DNA from: E44-bin88 sp034419075
Lineage (GTDB): Bacteria; Chloroflexota; Dehalococcoidia; Dehalococcoidales; BS750m-G39
NCBI GenBank assembly: GCA_034419075.1
Contig: DAOULR010000007.1
Location: 1 to 64,000 of the forward strand
Direction: 5' to 3'
Length of the DNA stretch: 64,000 bases
Shown: in pieces, positions 18,112 to 26,733 of the stretch
Position numbering within the stretch: position 1 is the stretch's first letter
How the letters are laid out: every line of letters begins with the position of its first letter
Notes under the pieces: generated by a model
The model's database searches: none
Told to the model about the DNA's origin: nothing
What the model saw: the letters and a program-made list of their open reading frames with translations, nothing else
Position numbers and translations under genes: made by a program

Positions 18112-18168
18112 TGTATAGCGAAGGCTTTATTGTCCCACCCGTCCCACCCATTAGAGATGTAATCTCTA
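18112..18168. repeat. Degenerate copy of the dispersed intergenic repeat, plus a small hairpin
   Basis: The stretch from TATAGCGAAGG to TTGTCCCACCC (18114-18140) matches the 5' arm and CCCACCC part of the repeat copies at 14225, 47137 and 55893, but the 37-base core is missing. It is followed by TAGAGAT-GTA-ATCTCTA (18152-18168), a perfect seven-base hairpin without a T tract on the minus strand. This is the content of the gap between dgt and dnaG. Confidence 0.55.
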
Positions 18169-18226
18169 TTTACTCTTCTTGGGGATGACGGCCTCCCCAC
18201 CACCCCAAATTCCTCGTTATCTATCT

Positions 18227-19336
18227 CTAAAACATGGTGGGGGTTTGTATTTCCGGGGGTTTTTCTTTGGGGGTTTTGGGTTTTTTTCTTTCGGGCTTGG
18301 GCTTGGGGGCAATCTTTTCGGCCATTCTCATGGCGTATTGGTCGGTCATGCCGGCGATATAGTCGACCACCCGTCGTTCTACCTTGGCGCTGTAGTAACT
18401 GTATTCGGGGGGCATTTTGTCTTCATATTCGTTGAAGTACTTGTAGAGACGGCGGACTATCTCCCGCGCCCTTTCTGATTCTTCCTGGGCGGAGCGGATA
18501 TTATAGACGCGCTCGAAGAGGAAGTGACGCAGGTTATTGGTCGCTTCTAAAATCTCGGGGCTCATAGATAGGGTGGGGTTTTCAATTCCGCCTTCCCTGA
18601 TAGCCCAGGAATGTTCGATGATGTCGCAGACCATAGTATTTATACGCTTGGAGTGGGTGTTGCCCAGCTTGGCGATAGTCAGTACGGGCAGGTCGCCCTC
18701 AGTAATCATGGCCGCCCTGATGGCATCGTCGATATCGTGATTGATATAGGCCACCGAATCAGAAATCTTGACCACAGCGCCCTCAAAGGTGCTTGGTTTG
18801 CCGCTCTCCTCACCCATTATGTCCTCTTCCGTCTTGGAGTGGTTCAAAATACCGTCGCGTACCTCCCAGGTGAGATTAAGCCCCTTTCCGTCTTTCTCCA
18901 GCTTTTCCACGACGCGTAGGCTCTGCTCGTTGTGGCTGAAGCCAGGCTGGTAAAGCTCGTTTAGGACATCTTCGCCGACATGGCCGAATGGGGTATGGCC
19001 CAGGTCGTGCCCCAGGGCGATAGCCTCGGTCAGGTCCTCGTTGAGGTTCAGGGCGCGGGCAATAGTTCGGGCGATCTGCGCCACCTCCAGGGTGTGGGTG
19101 AGGCGGGTAACGTAGTGGTCGCCGAGGGGGGCGATAAATACCTGAGTCTTATGCTTGAGCCGCCGAAAGGACTTGCTGTGGATGATACGGTCGCGGTCAT
19201 GCTGAAAGACAGTGCGCACCGCGTCGGGCTTTTCCTCCCGCTCGCGGCCCTTTGAGTCCTTACTCTTGACAGCATTAGGGGAGAGGCTTTCTTCCCCTTC
19301 TTCGATAAGCTGGCGTATGTTTAGCTCATCAATCAT
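18227..19336 (-). CDS. dgt: Deoxyguanosinetriphosphate triphosphohydrolase-like protein
   Basis: A 369-residue HD-domain dNTPase. IIHSKSFRRLKHKTQVF, then VTRLTHTLEVAQIARTIARAL, EAIALGHDLGHTPFGHVGE and INHDIDDAI supply the H...HD...D metal ligands of the Dgt family. Such enzymes hydrolyse dNTPs to deoxynucleoside plus triphosphate. The C-terminus is Lys/Pro-rich (KPKPERKKPKTPKEKPPEIQTP), an unusual basic tail. Its ATG overlaps the ppsA stop by four bases, so the two are translated together. The short length is typical of the bacterial dGTPase-like type 2 group. Confidence 0.92.
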   Translation of the reverse strand: MIDELNIRQLIEEGEESLSPNAVKSKDSKGREREEKPDAVRTVFQHDRDRIIHSKSFRRLKHKTQVFIAPLGDHYVTRLTHTLEVAQIARTIARALNLNEDLTEAIALGHDLGHTPFGHVGEDVLNELYQPGFSHNEQSLRVVEKLEKDGKGLNLTWEVRDGILNHSKTEEDIMGEESGKPSTFEGAVVKISDSVAYINHDIDDAIRAAMITEGDLPVLTIAKLGNTHSKRINTMVCDIIEHSWAIREGGIENPTLSMSPEILEATNNLRHFLFERVYNIRSAQEESERAREIVRRLYKYFNEYEDKMPPEYSYYSAKVERRVVDYIAGMTDQYAMRMAEKIAPKPKPERKKPKTPKEKPPEIQTPTMF

Positions 19337-21591
19337 TTGCCCTTCAGCTTAGCTTCGGCCTTGGCGATTATCTCACGGGTGGTGCCAATCATATCCGGGC
19401 TTACCGAAACCGAGTTTATGCCCCATCCCACCAGCTTTTCGGTAAGCTCGGGGTAGACCGAGGGCGCTTGCCCACATATGGATGAGGTAACACCCATCTT
19501 CTTGGAGACGGTAATAGCCCTCTCCAGGGCGACAAGTACCGCCTCGTTGCGTTCGTCGAAGGTGCTGGCCAGCTTTTCGCTGTCACGGTCAATGCCCAGG
19601 ATAAGTTGGGTGAGGTCGTTGGAACCGATGGAGATGCCGTCGATGCCGACGGCCAGGAATTTCTCAATGAGAAATATGTTAGAGGGCACCTCGACCATCA
19701 TCCAGAGCTTGAAGTCTTTAGAGCGCTTTAAGCCCTCGGCCTCTAAAAGCTGTTTGGTGCGGTCGAGCTCGTCCACGGTGCGGACGAAGGGTATCATCAC
19801 CCAGAGGTTCTTGAACTTCTCCCTGACCTTCTTGATGGCTTCTATCTCCAGTCTAAAGACCTCAATATCGGTGATATATCTAGAGGCGCCTCTGTAGCCA
19901 ATCATGGGGTTTTCCTCTTCCGCCTCGAACTCCTCGCCGCCCTTGAGGGCGCGGTATTCGTTGGTCTTGAAGTCGGTGGTGCGGTAGACGACGGGGCGGG
20001 GGTTGAAGGCCTTGGCGAAGGTGTTGATGCCTGCGTAGAGCTTATCCACGAATTCCTGACCCCGGTTTTGTTTTATCATGTACTGGGGGTGCTCGTTAAT
20101 CTGGGCAACCATGAACTCGGCGCGCAACAGCCCCACGCCGTCCACGTTGCGCTTGGCCACGTTTTCGGCCAACTCAGGCTGAGCCAGGTTGACATAAACC
20201 TTGGTCTCGGTCTTAATAGACTCCCTGATGGCATCGGCCACGGCGGTGGTCTTTATTCTTCGGGTGACCTTGCCGTCGTATATTTTGCCGTGCGAGCCGT
20301 CTACGGTGATTATCTGGCCGTTCTTGATGGTGGTGGTTGCCTTCTCGGCGCCAACGACGCAGGGTATGCCCAACTCGCGGCTGACGATGGCGGCGTGGGC
20401 GGTACGGCCGCCGCGGTCGGTGACGATGGCCACGGCGCGTTTCATGGCGGGAACAAAGTCGGGGGTGGTCATCTCGGCCACCAGGACGTCGCCCGTTTTT
20501 ACCTCGTCTATCCGCGAGGCGTCGGGAACGACACGGGCAGGCCCCGAGGCTATGCCCGGGCTGGCCTTATCGCCGCTTAGGAGCACGGGGTTGGCGATTT
20601 CGGGCTCGACCTCAGCCTTTTCCCTTATCGTGGTCACGGGGCGGGTCTGCACTATATAAATATGGTCATCTTCCTTAGCCCATTCGATGTCCTGGGGGAA
20701 GTTGTAGTGCTTTTCTATCTTTTTGCCCAGCTGGGCCAGCTTGGTGATTTCACTTTCGCTGAGCTTGGGTTTGGACTTGGAGGAGGCGGGGATGGGTTTC
20801 CAGATGTTGGCCTCTTTAGCTTTGGGGTCGGGGTTCTTGACGAGCTGTGTCTCCTGAGTAACCGTCTTGCGCTTGAGGATTTTGAGGCTTTCCTTGTTGA
20901 TGACATAGAGGTCAGGGGTTACCTCACCGGAGACGATGGCCTCGCCCAGCCCGAAGACGGCTTCGATAACAATCCGGTCGCTGGCGCTGGTCACCGGTTC
21001 CAGGGTGAACATGACGCCCGAGGTCTTGGACTGCACCATCTTTTGCACGGGCACGGCGATGCCCACCTTGAAGTGGTCGAAGCCCTGATGGTGGCGGTAG
21101 AAGATAGCCCTTGGCTCAAAGAGCGACGCCCAGCATTCCTGCACGGCCCTGACCACCTCTTTGCCCCCCTCTACATTGAGGAAGGTGCGCTGCTGGCCGG
21201 CAAAGGAGGCTTCGGGCAGGTCTTCGGCCGTGGCCGAGGAGCGCACCGCCACCAGCCCGTCGCCGATTTCCTTATAGGCTTTTTCGATATTTTCGGCCAG
21301 TTCGGGGGGCATGGGGGTGTCAAGGATGAGCTTTTTGACGACGCTGGCTACCTGCTGGAGCTGTTTGCTGTTGCTGGTGTCGAGGGGCTTGAGCCAGCTG
21401 TTGATTTTGTCCCTGAGCGATGACCTGTCAACGAAGTCAAAGTAGGCGTTGGCGGTGACAATGAAACCGGGGGGGACGGGCATGCCGGCTCGGGTCATTT
21501 CGCCTAGATTGGCGCCCTTGCCGCCGACGATATTGACATCGTCTTTGCCGACTTCATTGAAGAGGACAATTGCCTGTTGACCTTGCTGCAT
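19333..21591 (-). CDS. ppsA: Phosphoenolpyruvate synthase
   Basis: A 752-residue enzyme converting pyruvate, ATP and water to PEP, AMP and phosphate, the entry to gluconeogenesis. The N-terminal ATP-grasp domain starts with GKGANLGEMTRAGMPVPPGF and has AVRSSATAEDLPEASFAGQQ. The swivelling phospho-His domain has GGRTAHAAIVSRELGIPCVVG, with the catalytic His in TAHAA. The C-terminal PEP-binding barrel includes GYRGASRYI, FIGTNDLTQ-like IGSNDLTQLILGIDRD and SICGQAPSVYPE with the active Cys. An AAGGAGG site precedes the ATG. On the minus strand a TATAAT box at 21661-21666 may be its -10 element. Confidence 0.95.
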   Translation of the reverse strand: MQQGQQAIVLFNEVGKDDVNIVGGKGANLGEMTRAGMPVPPGFIVTANAYFDFVDRSSLRDKINSWLKPLDTSNSKQLQQVASVVKKLILDTPMPPELAENIEKAYKEIGDGLVAVRSSATAEDLPEASFAGQQRTFLNVEGGKEVVRAVQECWASLFEPRAIFYRHHQGFDHFKVGIAVPVQKMVQSKTSGVMFTLEPVTSASDRIVIEAVFGLGEAIVSGEVTPDLYVINKESLKILKRKTVTQETQLVKNPDPKAKEANIWKPIPASSKSKPKLSESEITKLAQLGKKIEKHYNFPQDIEWAKEDDHIYIVQTRPVTTIREKAEVEPEIANPVLLSGDKASPGIASGPARVVPDASRIDEVKTGDVLVAEMTTPDFVPAMKRAVAIVTDRGGRTAHAAIVSRELGIPCVVGAEKATTTIKNGQIITVDGSHGKIYDGKVTRRIKTTAVADAIRESIKTETKVYVNLAQPELAENVAKRNVDGVGLLRAEFMVAQINEHPQYMIKQNRGQEFVDKLYAGINTFAKAFNPRPVVYRTTDFKTNEYRALKGGEEFEAEEENPMIGYRGASRYITDIEVFRLEIEAIKKVREKFKNLWVMIPFVRTVDELDRTKQLLEAEGLKRSKDFKLWMMVEVPSNIFLIEKFLAVGIDGISIGSNDLTQLILGIDRDSEKLASTFDERNEAVLVALERAITVSKKMGVTSSICGQAPSVYPELTEKLVGWGINSVSVSPDMIGTTREIIAKAEAKLKGK

Positions 21592-21703
21592 GTTGCTGCC
21601 TCCTTAACGATTCAATATGCGGGGGGAAATATAGGCCACGGGCCGATTTATCACTTGGCTATTATACCATAACGGGTTAGAGGTTTTAAGCTGGCTTTCT
21701 TTA

Positions 21704-21732
21704 TTGACAGTGGAGAAGCGGAGGAGTAAAAT
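21704..21732 (+). promoter_or_regulatory. Consensus-like promoter of the DUF151 nuclease gene
   Basis: TTGACA (21704-21709) and TAAAAT (21727-21732) are 17 bases apart, close to the sigma-70 ideal. The transcript would start near 21739, leaving a leader with GAGGAGG ahead of the ATG at 21768. This is one of the strongest promoters in the window. Confidence 0.7.
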
Positions 21733-21767
21733 CTAGGTGCTGGTGAGATAGAGGAGGTTTTCGGTAC

Positions 21768-22313
21768 ATGATAGAGATGCTTATTGATAGTATCCGAGTG
21801 AGCCTGATGAACTATCAGCGGGTGGTGATTCTGAAGGAAAAGGACTCTGACCGCTATTTGCCCATCTGGATAGGTCCCGCCGAAGCCGACGCTATTGCCG
21901 TGAAGCTGCAGGACGTCAACGTGCCCCGTCCCCTGACCCACGACCTGTTGCGCTCCGTCATCGATACGCTGGGGGCGAGCATCAACTCTATCGTCGTCAG
22001 CGAGCTTAAGAACGACACCTTTTACGCCAAGATTGTGCTTAACGTGGACGGAGGACAGATGGAGGTGGACTCCCGACCCAGCGATGCCTTGGCGCTGGCG
22101 GTGAGGGCAAACGTGCCTATCTTCGCTGAGGAGGTCGTGCTGGATAAGGCCGGCATCCTGCTGGATAAGGAGACGGGCAAGCCGATACAGGAGGCGGAGT
22201 CGGGGGAGGCGGGGGGCAAGAAGCCCAGCGAGGAAGAGTTGAAGAAGATGTCCGCTTTCTACGACTTTATCAATACCCTCGACCTGGAGGATTTCGACAA
22301 GCGCAAGTCTTAA
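21768..22313 (+). CDS. Bifunctional nuclease family protein (DUF151)
   Basis: A 181-residue protein. The DUF151 core is clear: MIEMLIDSIRVSL, RYLPIWIGPAEADAIAVKLQ, PRPLTHDLLRSVIDTLGA and the conserved SRPSDALALAVRANVPIFAEEVVLDKAG. Members are called bifunctional nucleases after a plant protein with DNase and RNase activity; the bacterial role is poorly known. A hydrophilic C-terminal tail (about residues 135-181) contains EEELKKMSAFYDFINTLDLEDF. The gene has its own strong promoter and terminator, so it is separate from the ATP synthase operon that follows. Confidence 0.9.
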   Translation: MIEMLIDSIRVSLMNYQRVVILKEKDSDRYLPIWIGPAEADAIAVKLQDVNVPRPLTHDLLRSVIDTLGASINSIVVSELKNDTFYAKIVLNVDGGQMEVDSRPSDALALAVRANVPIFAEEVVLDKAGILLDKETGKPIQEAESGEAGGKKPSEEELKKMSAFYDFINTLDLEDFDKRKS

Positions 22314-22342
22314 AAGACGGCTTTGGATTATTAAGAAAATAG

Positions 22343-22377
22343 CTAGCCCTGGAACGGAAAGAACCGGGGCTTTTTGT
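22343..22377 (+). terminator. Intrinsic terminator after the DUF151 gene
   Basis: AGCCCTGG and CCGGGGCT form an eight-base stem with one G-T pair, followed by TTTTTG. It separates the DUF151 gene from the ATP synthase operon. Confidence 0.75.
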
Positions 22378-22389
22378 TGGCTGGTGAGC

Positions 22390-22418
22390 TTGACCAACCA
22401 GCGCAGATTTGGTATGCT
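22390..22418 (+). promoter_or_regulatory. Promoter of the ATP synthase operon
   Basis: TTGACC (22390-22395) and TATGCT (22413-22418) are 17 bases apart. The first start codon, the ATG at 22428, lies nine bases after the -10 box, so the leader is at most a few bases. No later promoter of this quality was noticed before atpC. Confidence 0.55.
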
Positions 22419-22427
22419 GCACAGGGC

Positions 22428-22652
22428 ATGAGCAGGTGGGTAGCGGCATTAAGATTCATCGGGGTGGGGTGGTTCGTTGGTATCTCGATTCTGGGTGGGG
22501 TGTGGGGTGGTCTCTGGCTGGATAATAAGTTCGGTACCAAGCCTATCCTGGTGATTGTAGGCTTAATCTTGGGTCTGATTGTGGCTTTCTATGGCGTTTA
22601 TCGCATGCTGTTGCCGTTCATACGTAATAAGCAAGACAAGGGGAATGGCTAG
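22428..22652 (+). CDS. AtpI/AtpZ-like membrane protein, first gene of the ATP synthase operon
   Basis: A 74-residue protein with two hydrophobic helices (about residues 7-32 and 38-60) joined by LWLDNKFGTKP, the pattern of the small AtpI/AtpZ group. These proteins aid assembly of the c-ring or metal uptake next to F-type ATP synthase. The start at ATG 22428 is supported by the promoter position; an upstream in-frame codon at 22374 lies in the terminator. Its stop shares one base with the atpB GTG start. Confidence 0.75.
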   Translation: MSRWVAALRFIGVGWFVGISILGGVWGGLWLDNKFGTKPILVIVGLILGLIVAFYGVYRMLLPFIRNKQDKGNG

Positions 22653-23620
22653 TGGCTGAAAAAAAGCGAGGCTGCCTGGGCTGTTCCTTTCCGCTCGTTA
22701 TCGGGCTTCTGGTCGTTTTCCTTGCCCTCTTCATAGTCGGCTTCGTTATCGGTCCCCTAGGCCAGAGTATGCTCGGCATAGAGATGCCCGAATGGCTCAG
22801 TGGTCTGGTTGTTGATAGGCCTGCCCCCCACCTCCCTGCCGAGACAGTTTTCCACATCTTCGGCTTTCCCATTACTAACAGCGTTATCGGCGCCTGGATT
22901 ACCATCATCGTTTTGGTTGGGGTTTCCTACATCATCACCCGCCGCATGAAGCTGGTTCCGGGACGGCTGCAGGCCGCCTTTGAGTTTTTAATCGGCTGGC
23001 TCTATGACCTCTGCGTCAGCGTGGCCGGCGAGGAAAACGGACGGCGTTTCTTCCCGGTGGTGGCCACTATCTTCCTCTTTGTCGGCTTTAACGCCTGGCT
23101 GGCGCTTTTGCCTGGCTTCGGCTCCATCACTGCCCATACCGCCGAGGGGGAGATACACCTGATTCGGGCGGCCAATACCGACATCAATATGCCGCTGGCA
23201 CTGGCGTTGACCTCTTTCATCTTTGTCGAGTTCTACGGGTTGAAGACGCTGGGTATCCGCTACATCGGCAAGTTTCTTAATTTCAGGGAGCTTTTGCGGG
23301 CTATTCGCCAGATTTTCAGGGGCAGGGTGATAGCAGGTGCCCAGGGGTTGTTCACGGGGGGCATGACCGTTTTTGCCGGCCTGCTGGAGGGTTTGAGCGA
23401 GTTTATCCGCATAATCAGCCTTACCTTCCGACTTTTCGGCAACATGACGGCGGGAGAAATCCTGCTCTTGGTGGTCGCTTTCCTCATCCCCTGGCTGTTC
23501 GCCATACCCTTCTACGGACTGGAGCTGCTTATCGGCTTTATTCAGGCGATTATCTTCGGCGGTCTGACGCTTATTTTCCTGACGCTGGCGGTGCAGCCTC
23601 ACGAAGAAGAGGCGCACTGA
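22652..23620 (+). CDS. atpB: ATP synthase F0 subunit a
   Basis: The stator subunit of F0 that forms the proton half-channels. The protein has 322 residues with an N-terminal membrane helix (FPLVIGLLVVFLALFIVGFVIG) and further helices. The essential Arg is in FIRIISLTFRLFGNMTAGE, the family signature, and the C-terminal helix pair includes FYGLELLIGFIQAIIFGGLTLIFL. It starts at a GTG overlapping the previous stop by one base. The length exceeds that of E. coli subunit a (271) mainly at the N-terminus. The operon order after it is c, then a small unknown gene, then b. Confidence 0.95.
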   Translation: MAEKKRGCLGCSFPLVIGLLVVFLALFIVGFVIGPLGQSMLGIEMPEWLSGLVVDRPAPHLPAETVFHIFGFPITNSVIGAWITIIVLVGVSYIITRRMKLVPGRLQAAFEFLIGWLYDLCVSVAGEENGRRFFPVVATIFLFVGFNAWLALLPGFGSITAHTAEGEIHLIRAANTDINMPLALALTSFIFVEFYGLKTLGIRYIGKFLNFRELLRAIRQIFRGRVIAGAQGLFTGGMTVFAGLLEGLSEFIRIISLTFRLFGNMTAGEILLLVVAFLIPWLFAIPFYGLELLIGFIQAIIFGGLTLIFLTLAVQPHEEEAH

Positions 23621-23663
23621 AAAATAAAAAACGAGCAATAAACTAAAGGAGGGTTTTAAAGGC

Positions 23664-23894
23664 ATGGATCCTGAAACTATGAAGATGCTGGCGATAGGGC
23701 TGGGAGTGGGGTTGGGGATGCTGGGGCCGGGATTGGGCCTGGGGCTTATCGGCTATTCCGCTTTGCAGGGAATAGCCCGAAACCCCGAGGCGAGGGGCCC
23801 CATCTTCACCAACATGATTCTGGTGGCCGGCCTGGCCGAGGCAATCGGTATCTACGTCCTGATTGTGGCCATTATTCTGGCATTCGTGGCTTGA
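23664..23894 (+). CDS. atpE: ATP synthase F0 subunit c
   Basis: The rotor-ring proteolipid, 76 residues. Helix 1 carries a Gly-rich stretch (GLGVGLGMLGPGLGLGLIG), the polar loop is ARNPEARGP, and helix 2 has the ion-binding Glu in GLAEAIGIYVLIVA. Sodium-type rings use Gln in helix 1 (GPGVGQG) and Ser/Thr after the Glu; here those positions read Leu and Ala, which points to proton coupling. An AAAGGAGGG site lies upstream. The 43-base gap after atpB contains no other feature. Confidence 0.96.
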   Translation: MDPETMKMLAIGLGVGLGMLGPGLGLGLIGYSALQGIARNPEARGPIFTNMILVAGLAEAIGIYVLIVAIILAFVA

Positions 23895-23914
23895 AAAGCT
23901 TCTAGGAGGAAATC

Positions 23915-24025
23915 ATGGAACAGGATGGATTACCTTCGTTTGTCGGCATGATTATCGCCGCCGCAGTGGTGGGGGCCCTGGTTGTAGCCGGAATAGTGCT
24001 GCTGGCCGTGTTTACGCTGCTGTAG
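23915..24025 (+). CDS. Small single-helix membrane protein inside the ATP synthase operon
   Basis: An open frame of 36 codons between subunits c and b. It has a perfect AGGAGG five bases before its ATG. The protein begins with a short polar stretch, MEQDGLPSFVG, then an unbroken hydrophobic helix (MIIAAAVVGALVVAGIVLL and AVFTLL) to the stop. It does not match an F0 subunit I know and is too short for subunit b. A 93-base gap follows before atpF. Position, ribosome-binding site and composition argue that it is translated and membrane-inserted; its role is unknown, perhaps a one-helix F0 accessory protein. Confidence 0.6.
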   Translation: MEQDGLPSFVGMIIAAAVVGALVVAGIVLLAVFTLL

Positions 24026-24118
24026 GCATTGGCGGCGTTTTCGGTTCCGGTTAGAACCTGGCTTCGCATACACTTTTTGGCGGAGTCAAGACAGTTTTGT
24101 AACCAGAGGGGGTGAAAA

Positions 24119-24628
24119 ATGGGAGGACTGGACAGTCTGGGCATAAATATGCCAACGTTGATAGCGCAGCTTATCAATGTCGTTATCCTTTTCGGGCTGC
24201 TCTACTTGGTGGCTTATAAGCCCCTGATGCGGATGCTCGACGAGCGTTCGCGTCGGGTAAAAGAGAGCATGGAGCAGACGGAGCAGATAAAGCAGCAGGC
24301 GGAGCGCGCTGAGGAGGAAGCGACCAAGCGGATTGCCGACGCGGGCAAGGAGGGTGAGGAGGTTATTGCGCGGGCGATGCGCACTGGGGAAGAGGTAAGG
24401 AAAGAGACGCAGGCGCAGGCAAAGCAGGAGGCCGAGACCCTTATCGCGCGGGCGCGGGCCGAGATACAGCAGGAGCGCAATGAGGCCGTAGGTGAGCTGC
24501 GCAAGGAGTTCGCCGACCTGACGGTAACAGCGGCGGAGAAGGTCATCGACCGTTCTCTGGACAAGAAAGCCCACCGCGACCTCATCGATAAGGTGCTGGA
24601 AGAATCACCCAGCCTGAAGAAGAAATAA
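24119..24628 (+). CDS. atpF: ATP synthase F0 subunit b
   Basis: The peripheral stalk subunit, 169 residues. A single N-terminal membrane helix (LIAQLINVVILFGLLYLVAY, about residues 14-33) is followed by KPLMRMLDERSRRVKESM and a long charged coiled coil rich in Glu, Ala, Lys and Arg. The C-terminus (LTVTAAEKVIDRSLDKKAHRDLIDKVLEE) contacts the delta subunit. The start follows GAGGGGGTGAAAA. Length and architecture are normal. Confidence 0.95.
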   Translation: MGGLDSLGINMPTLIAQLINVVILFGLLYLVAYKPLMRMLDERSRRVKESMEQTEQIKQQAERAEEEATKRIADAGKEGEEVIARAMRTGEEVRKETQAQAKQEAETLIARARAEIQQERNEAVGELRKEFADLTVTAAEKVIDRSLDKKAHRDLIDKVLEESPSLKKK

Positions 24629-24648
24629 CCGTTATTTAGGGAGTCAAC

Positions 24649-25191
24649 GTGGCCAGAAGAGTTTGTGCCAGGCGCTATGCCAGGGCGGTTTTCGAGATTG
24701 CCCTGGAAAGAAAAGAGCTTGATAAATGGCGGGATGACCTGGAGAAGATTGCCGCCCTGGGGGGTGCTGCCGAATTTATGGAGCTTATAGAGAACCCCAA
24801 GGTCGGCTTCGATAAGAAGGAAAAGATTCTCGCCAAGCTGCTGGGCGATATAAATCCCTTGGCGCGGAACCTGGTTTACCTGCTGGTGAGCCGCGGGCGG
24901 TTCGGTATGATAGACGATATCGCCGAGGAATACCACCGCCTGCTCGACGGCTATCGGGGCATTGAGCACGCCGAGGTGGTTACCGCCGTACCCCTGGACG
25001 ATAGGGAGAAGAAGAAGCTGGAGGAGCACTTGGGGGCAGTGATGGGTAAGAAGATAGTGCTTGAGTCCAGCGTTGACCCCAACCTGGTGGGGGGAATGAT
25101 TGCCAGGGTCGGCGGCAAGCTGCTCGACGCCAGCACCCATAGCCAGCTGCTGGCGTTGAAGAAAGAGCTGGCCGCGGGCGGACTAAAGTGA
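24649..25191 (+). CDS. atpH: ATP synthase F1 subunit delta
   Basis: A 180-residue subunit linking the b stalk to the top of F1. The N-terminal six-helix domain is recognisable from ARRYARAVFEIALE and the C-terminal part from HAEVVTAVPLDDREKKKLEEHL and VDPNLVGGMIARVGGKLLDASTHSQL, the most conserved block of the family. It starts with GTG 20 bases after atpF. Nothing unusual is seen. Confidence 0.94.
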   Translation: MARRVCARRYARAVFEIALERKELDKWRDDLEKIAALGGAAEFMELIENPKVGFDKKEKILAKLLGDINPLARNLVYLLVSRGRFGMIDDIAEEYHRLLDGYRGIEHAEVVTAVPLDDREKKKLEEHLGAVMGKKIVLESSVDPNLVGGMIARVGGKLLDASTHSQLLALKKELAAGGLK

Positions 25192-25208
25192 AGAAGGAGG
25201 TGGCTTAG

Positions 25209-26720
25209 GTGACTATAAGAGGACAGGACATTGTTTCCGTTATCAAAAAACAAATCGAGCAGTTCGGGGCGCCACTTAAGATGGTCGATGTCGGCAACGT
25301 CATCGAAATCGGCGACGGCATCGCTCGTATTCACGGGTTGGCGGCGGCCAAGTATAACGAGCTGCTGCAGTTCCCCAACGACGTCATGGGCATCGCCCTG
25401 AACTTGGAGGAGGACAGCGTCGCCGCCGTTATCATGGGCGACTATACCTCCATCAAGGAGGGGGACGAGGTGCGCTGCACCGGGCGTGTTTCCGAGGTCC
25501 CCGTGGGCGAGGCCCTTATCGGGCGGGTGGTCGATGCTCTGGGCAATCCCCTCGACGGGCAGGGAGCCATCAAGACCAAGAAGACAATGCCCATGGAGAG
25601 GATAGCGCCTAACGTTACCCGCCGTAAGTCGGTGGACACACCGGTGCAGACGGGCATCAAGGCCATCGACAGCCTGATTCCCCTGGGCAGGGGGCAGCGA
25701 GAGCTTATCATCGGCGACCGCTCCACGGGTAAGACGGCCATCACCCTGGATACCATAATCAATCAAAAGGGCGGCGACCTTATCTGTATCTACGTCGCCA
25801 TCGGGCAGAAGGCGTCTAAAGTAGCGCGCGTCGTGGCCACATTAGAGGAGCACGGCGCCATGGAGCACACCATCGTAGTGGCGGCTAACGCCTCCGATTC
25901 AGTGGCCATGCAGTACCTGGCGCCCTACGCGGGCTGCGCCATGGGCGAATACTTTATGGAGGAGGGCAAGGACGCCCTGGTTATTTACGACGACCTTTCC
26001 AAACACGGCTGGGCCTACCGGCAGCTTTCCTTACTCCTACGCCGTCCACCGGGACGGGAGGCCTATCCGGGGGATGTTTTCTACCTGCACAGCCGACTGC
26101 TGGAGAGGGCGGCTAAATACGCCCCCGAATACGGGGGAGGTTCGCTGACGGCTTTGCCCATCATCGAAACGCAGGCGGGCGACATGTCGGCTTACATTCC
26201 GACCAACGTCATCTCCATCACCGACGGCCAGATGTACCTGGAGACCGACCTCTTTAACGCGGGTAATCGCCCGGCGCTGAACGCGGGGCTTTCGGTATCG
26301 CGCGTGGGTAGCGCCGCTCAGACCAAAGCCATGAAACAGGTGGCGGGCAAGCTGAGGCTGGAATTAGTCCAGTTCCGCGAGCTGGCTGCCTTCGCCCAGT
26401 TTGGTACCTCCGAGCTGGATAAGGCGACCAGAGCGCAATTAGAGCGCGGTCAGCGTATCACCGAGGTCCTGAAGCAACCTCAATACGTGCCCATGTCGCT
26501 GGATAAGCAGGTTGCCATCCTCTACGCCGCTATCAACGGCTACCTGGACGATGTTCCCGTGGATAAAGCCACCGCCTTCGAAGCCAGCTTCCACCGTTTT
26601 ATGGAGGCCAATCACCCCGAAATCGGCAAGACGATTAATAAGGATAAGGAAATAAGCGACAAAACTGAGGAGGCTTTAAAGAAAGCCATCGACGAGTTCA
26701 AGAAGGGGATGAGCTTATAA
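25209..26720 (+). CDS. atpA: ATP synthase F1 subunit alpha
   Basis: The non-catalytic nucleotide-binding subunit, 503 residues. The P loop is GDRSTGKTAI. The alpha signature, including PGREAYPGDVFYLHSRLLERAAK and ISITDGQMYLETDLFNAGNRPALNAGLSVSRVGSAAQ, is intact, and the Arg finger region SVSRVG is present. It starts with GTG nine bases after AAGGAGGTGG. It is followed after 13 bases by an extra DUF3795 gene rather than directly by gamma. Confidence 0.97.
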   Translation: MTIRGQDIVSVIKKQIEQFGAPLKMVDVGNVIEIGDGIARIHGLAAAKYNELLQFPNDVMGIALNLEEDSVAAVIMGDYTSIKEGDEVRCTGRVSEVPVGEALIGRVVDALGNPLDGQGAIKTKKTMPMERIAPNVTRRKSVDTPVQTGIKAIDSLIPLGRGQRELIIGDRSTGKTAITLDTIINQKGGDLICIYVAIGQKASKVARVVATLEEHGAMEHTIVVAANASDSVAMQYLAPYAGCAMGEYFMEEGKDALVIYDDLSKHGWAYRQLSLLLRRPPGREAYPGDVFYLHSRLLERAAKYAPEYGGGSLTALPIIETQAGDMSAYIPTNVISITDGQMYLETDLFNAGNRPALNAGLSVSRVGSAAQTKAMKQVAGKLRLELVQFRELAAFAQFGTSELDKATRAQLERGQRITEVLKQPQYVPMSLDKQVAILYAAINGYLDDVPVDKATAFEASFHRFMEANHPEIGKTINKDKEISDKTEEALKKAIDEFKKGMSL

Positions 26721-26733
26721 AAGGAGGTAAGCC

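Noticed and set aside
22374..22427. Upstream extension of the AtpI-like gene
   Set aside because: It starts in the terminator of the previous gene and lies within the promoter; ATG 22428 fits better.
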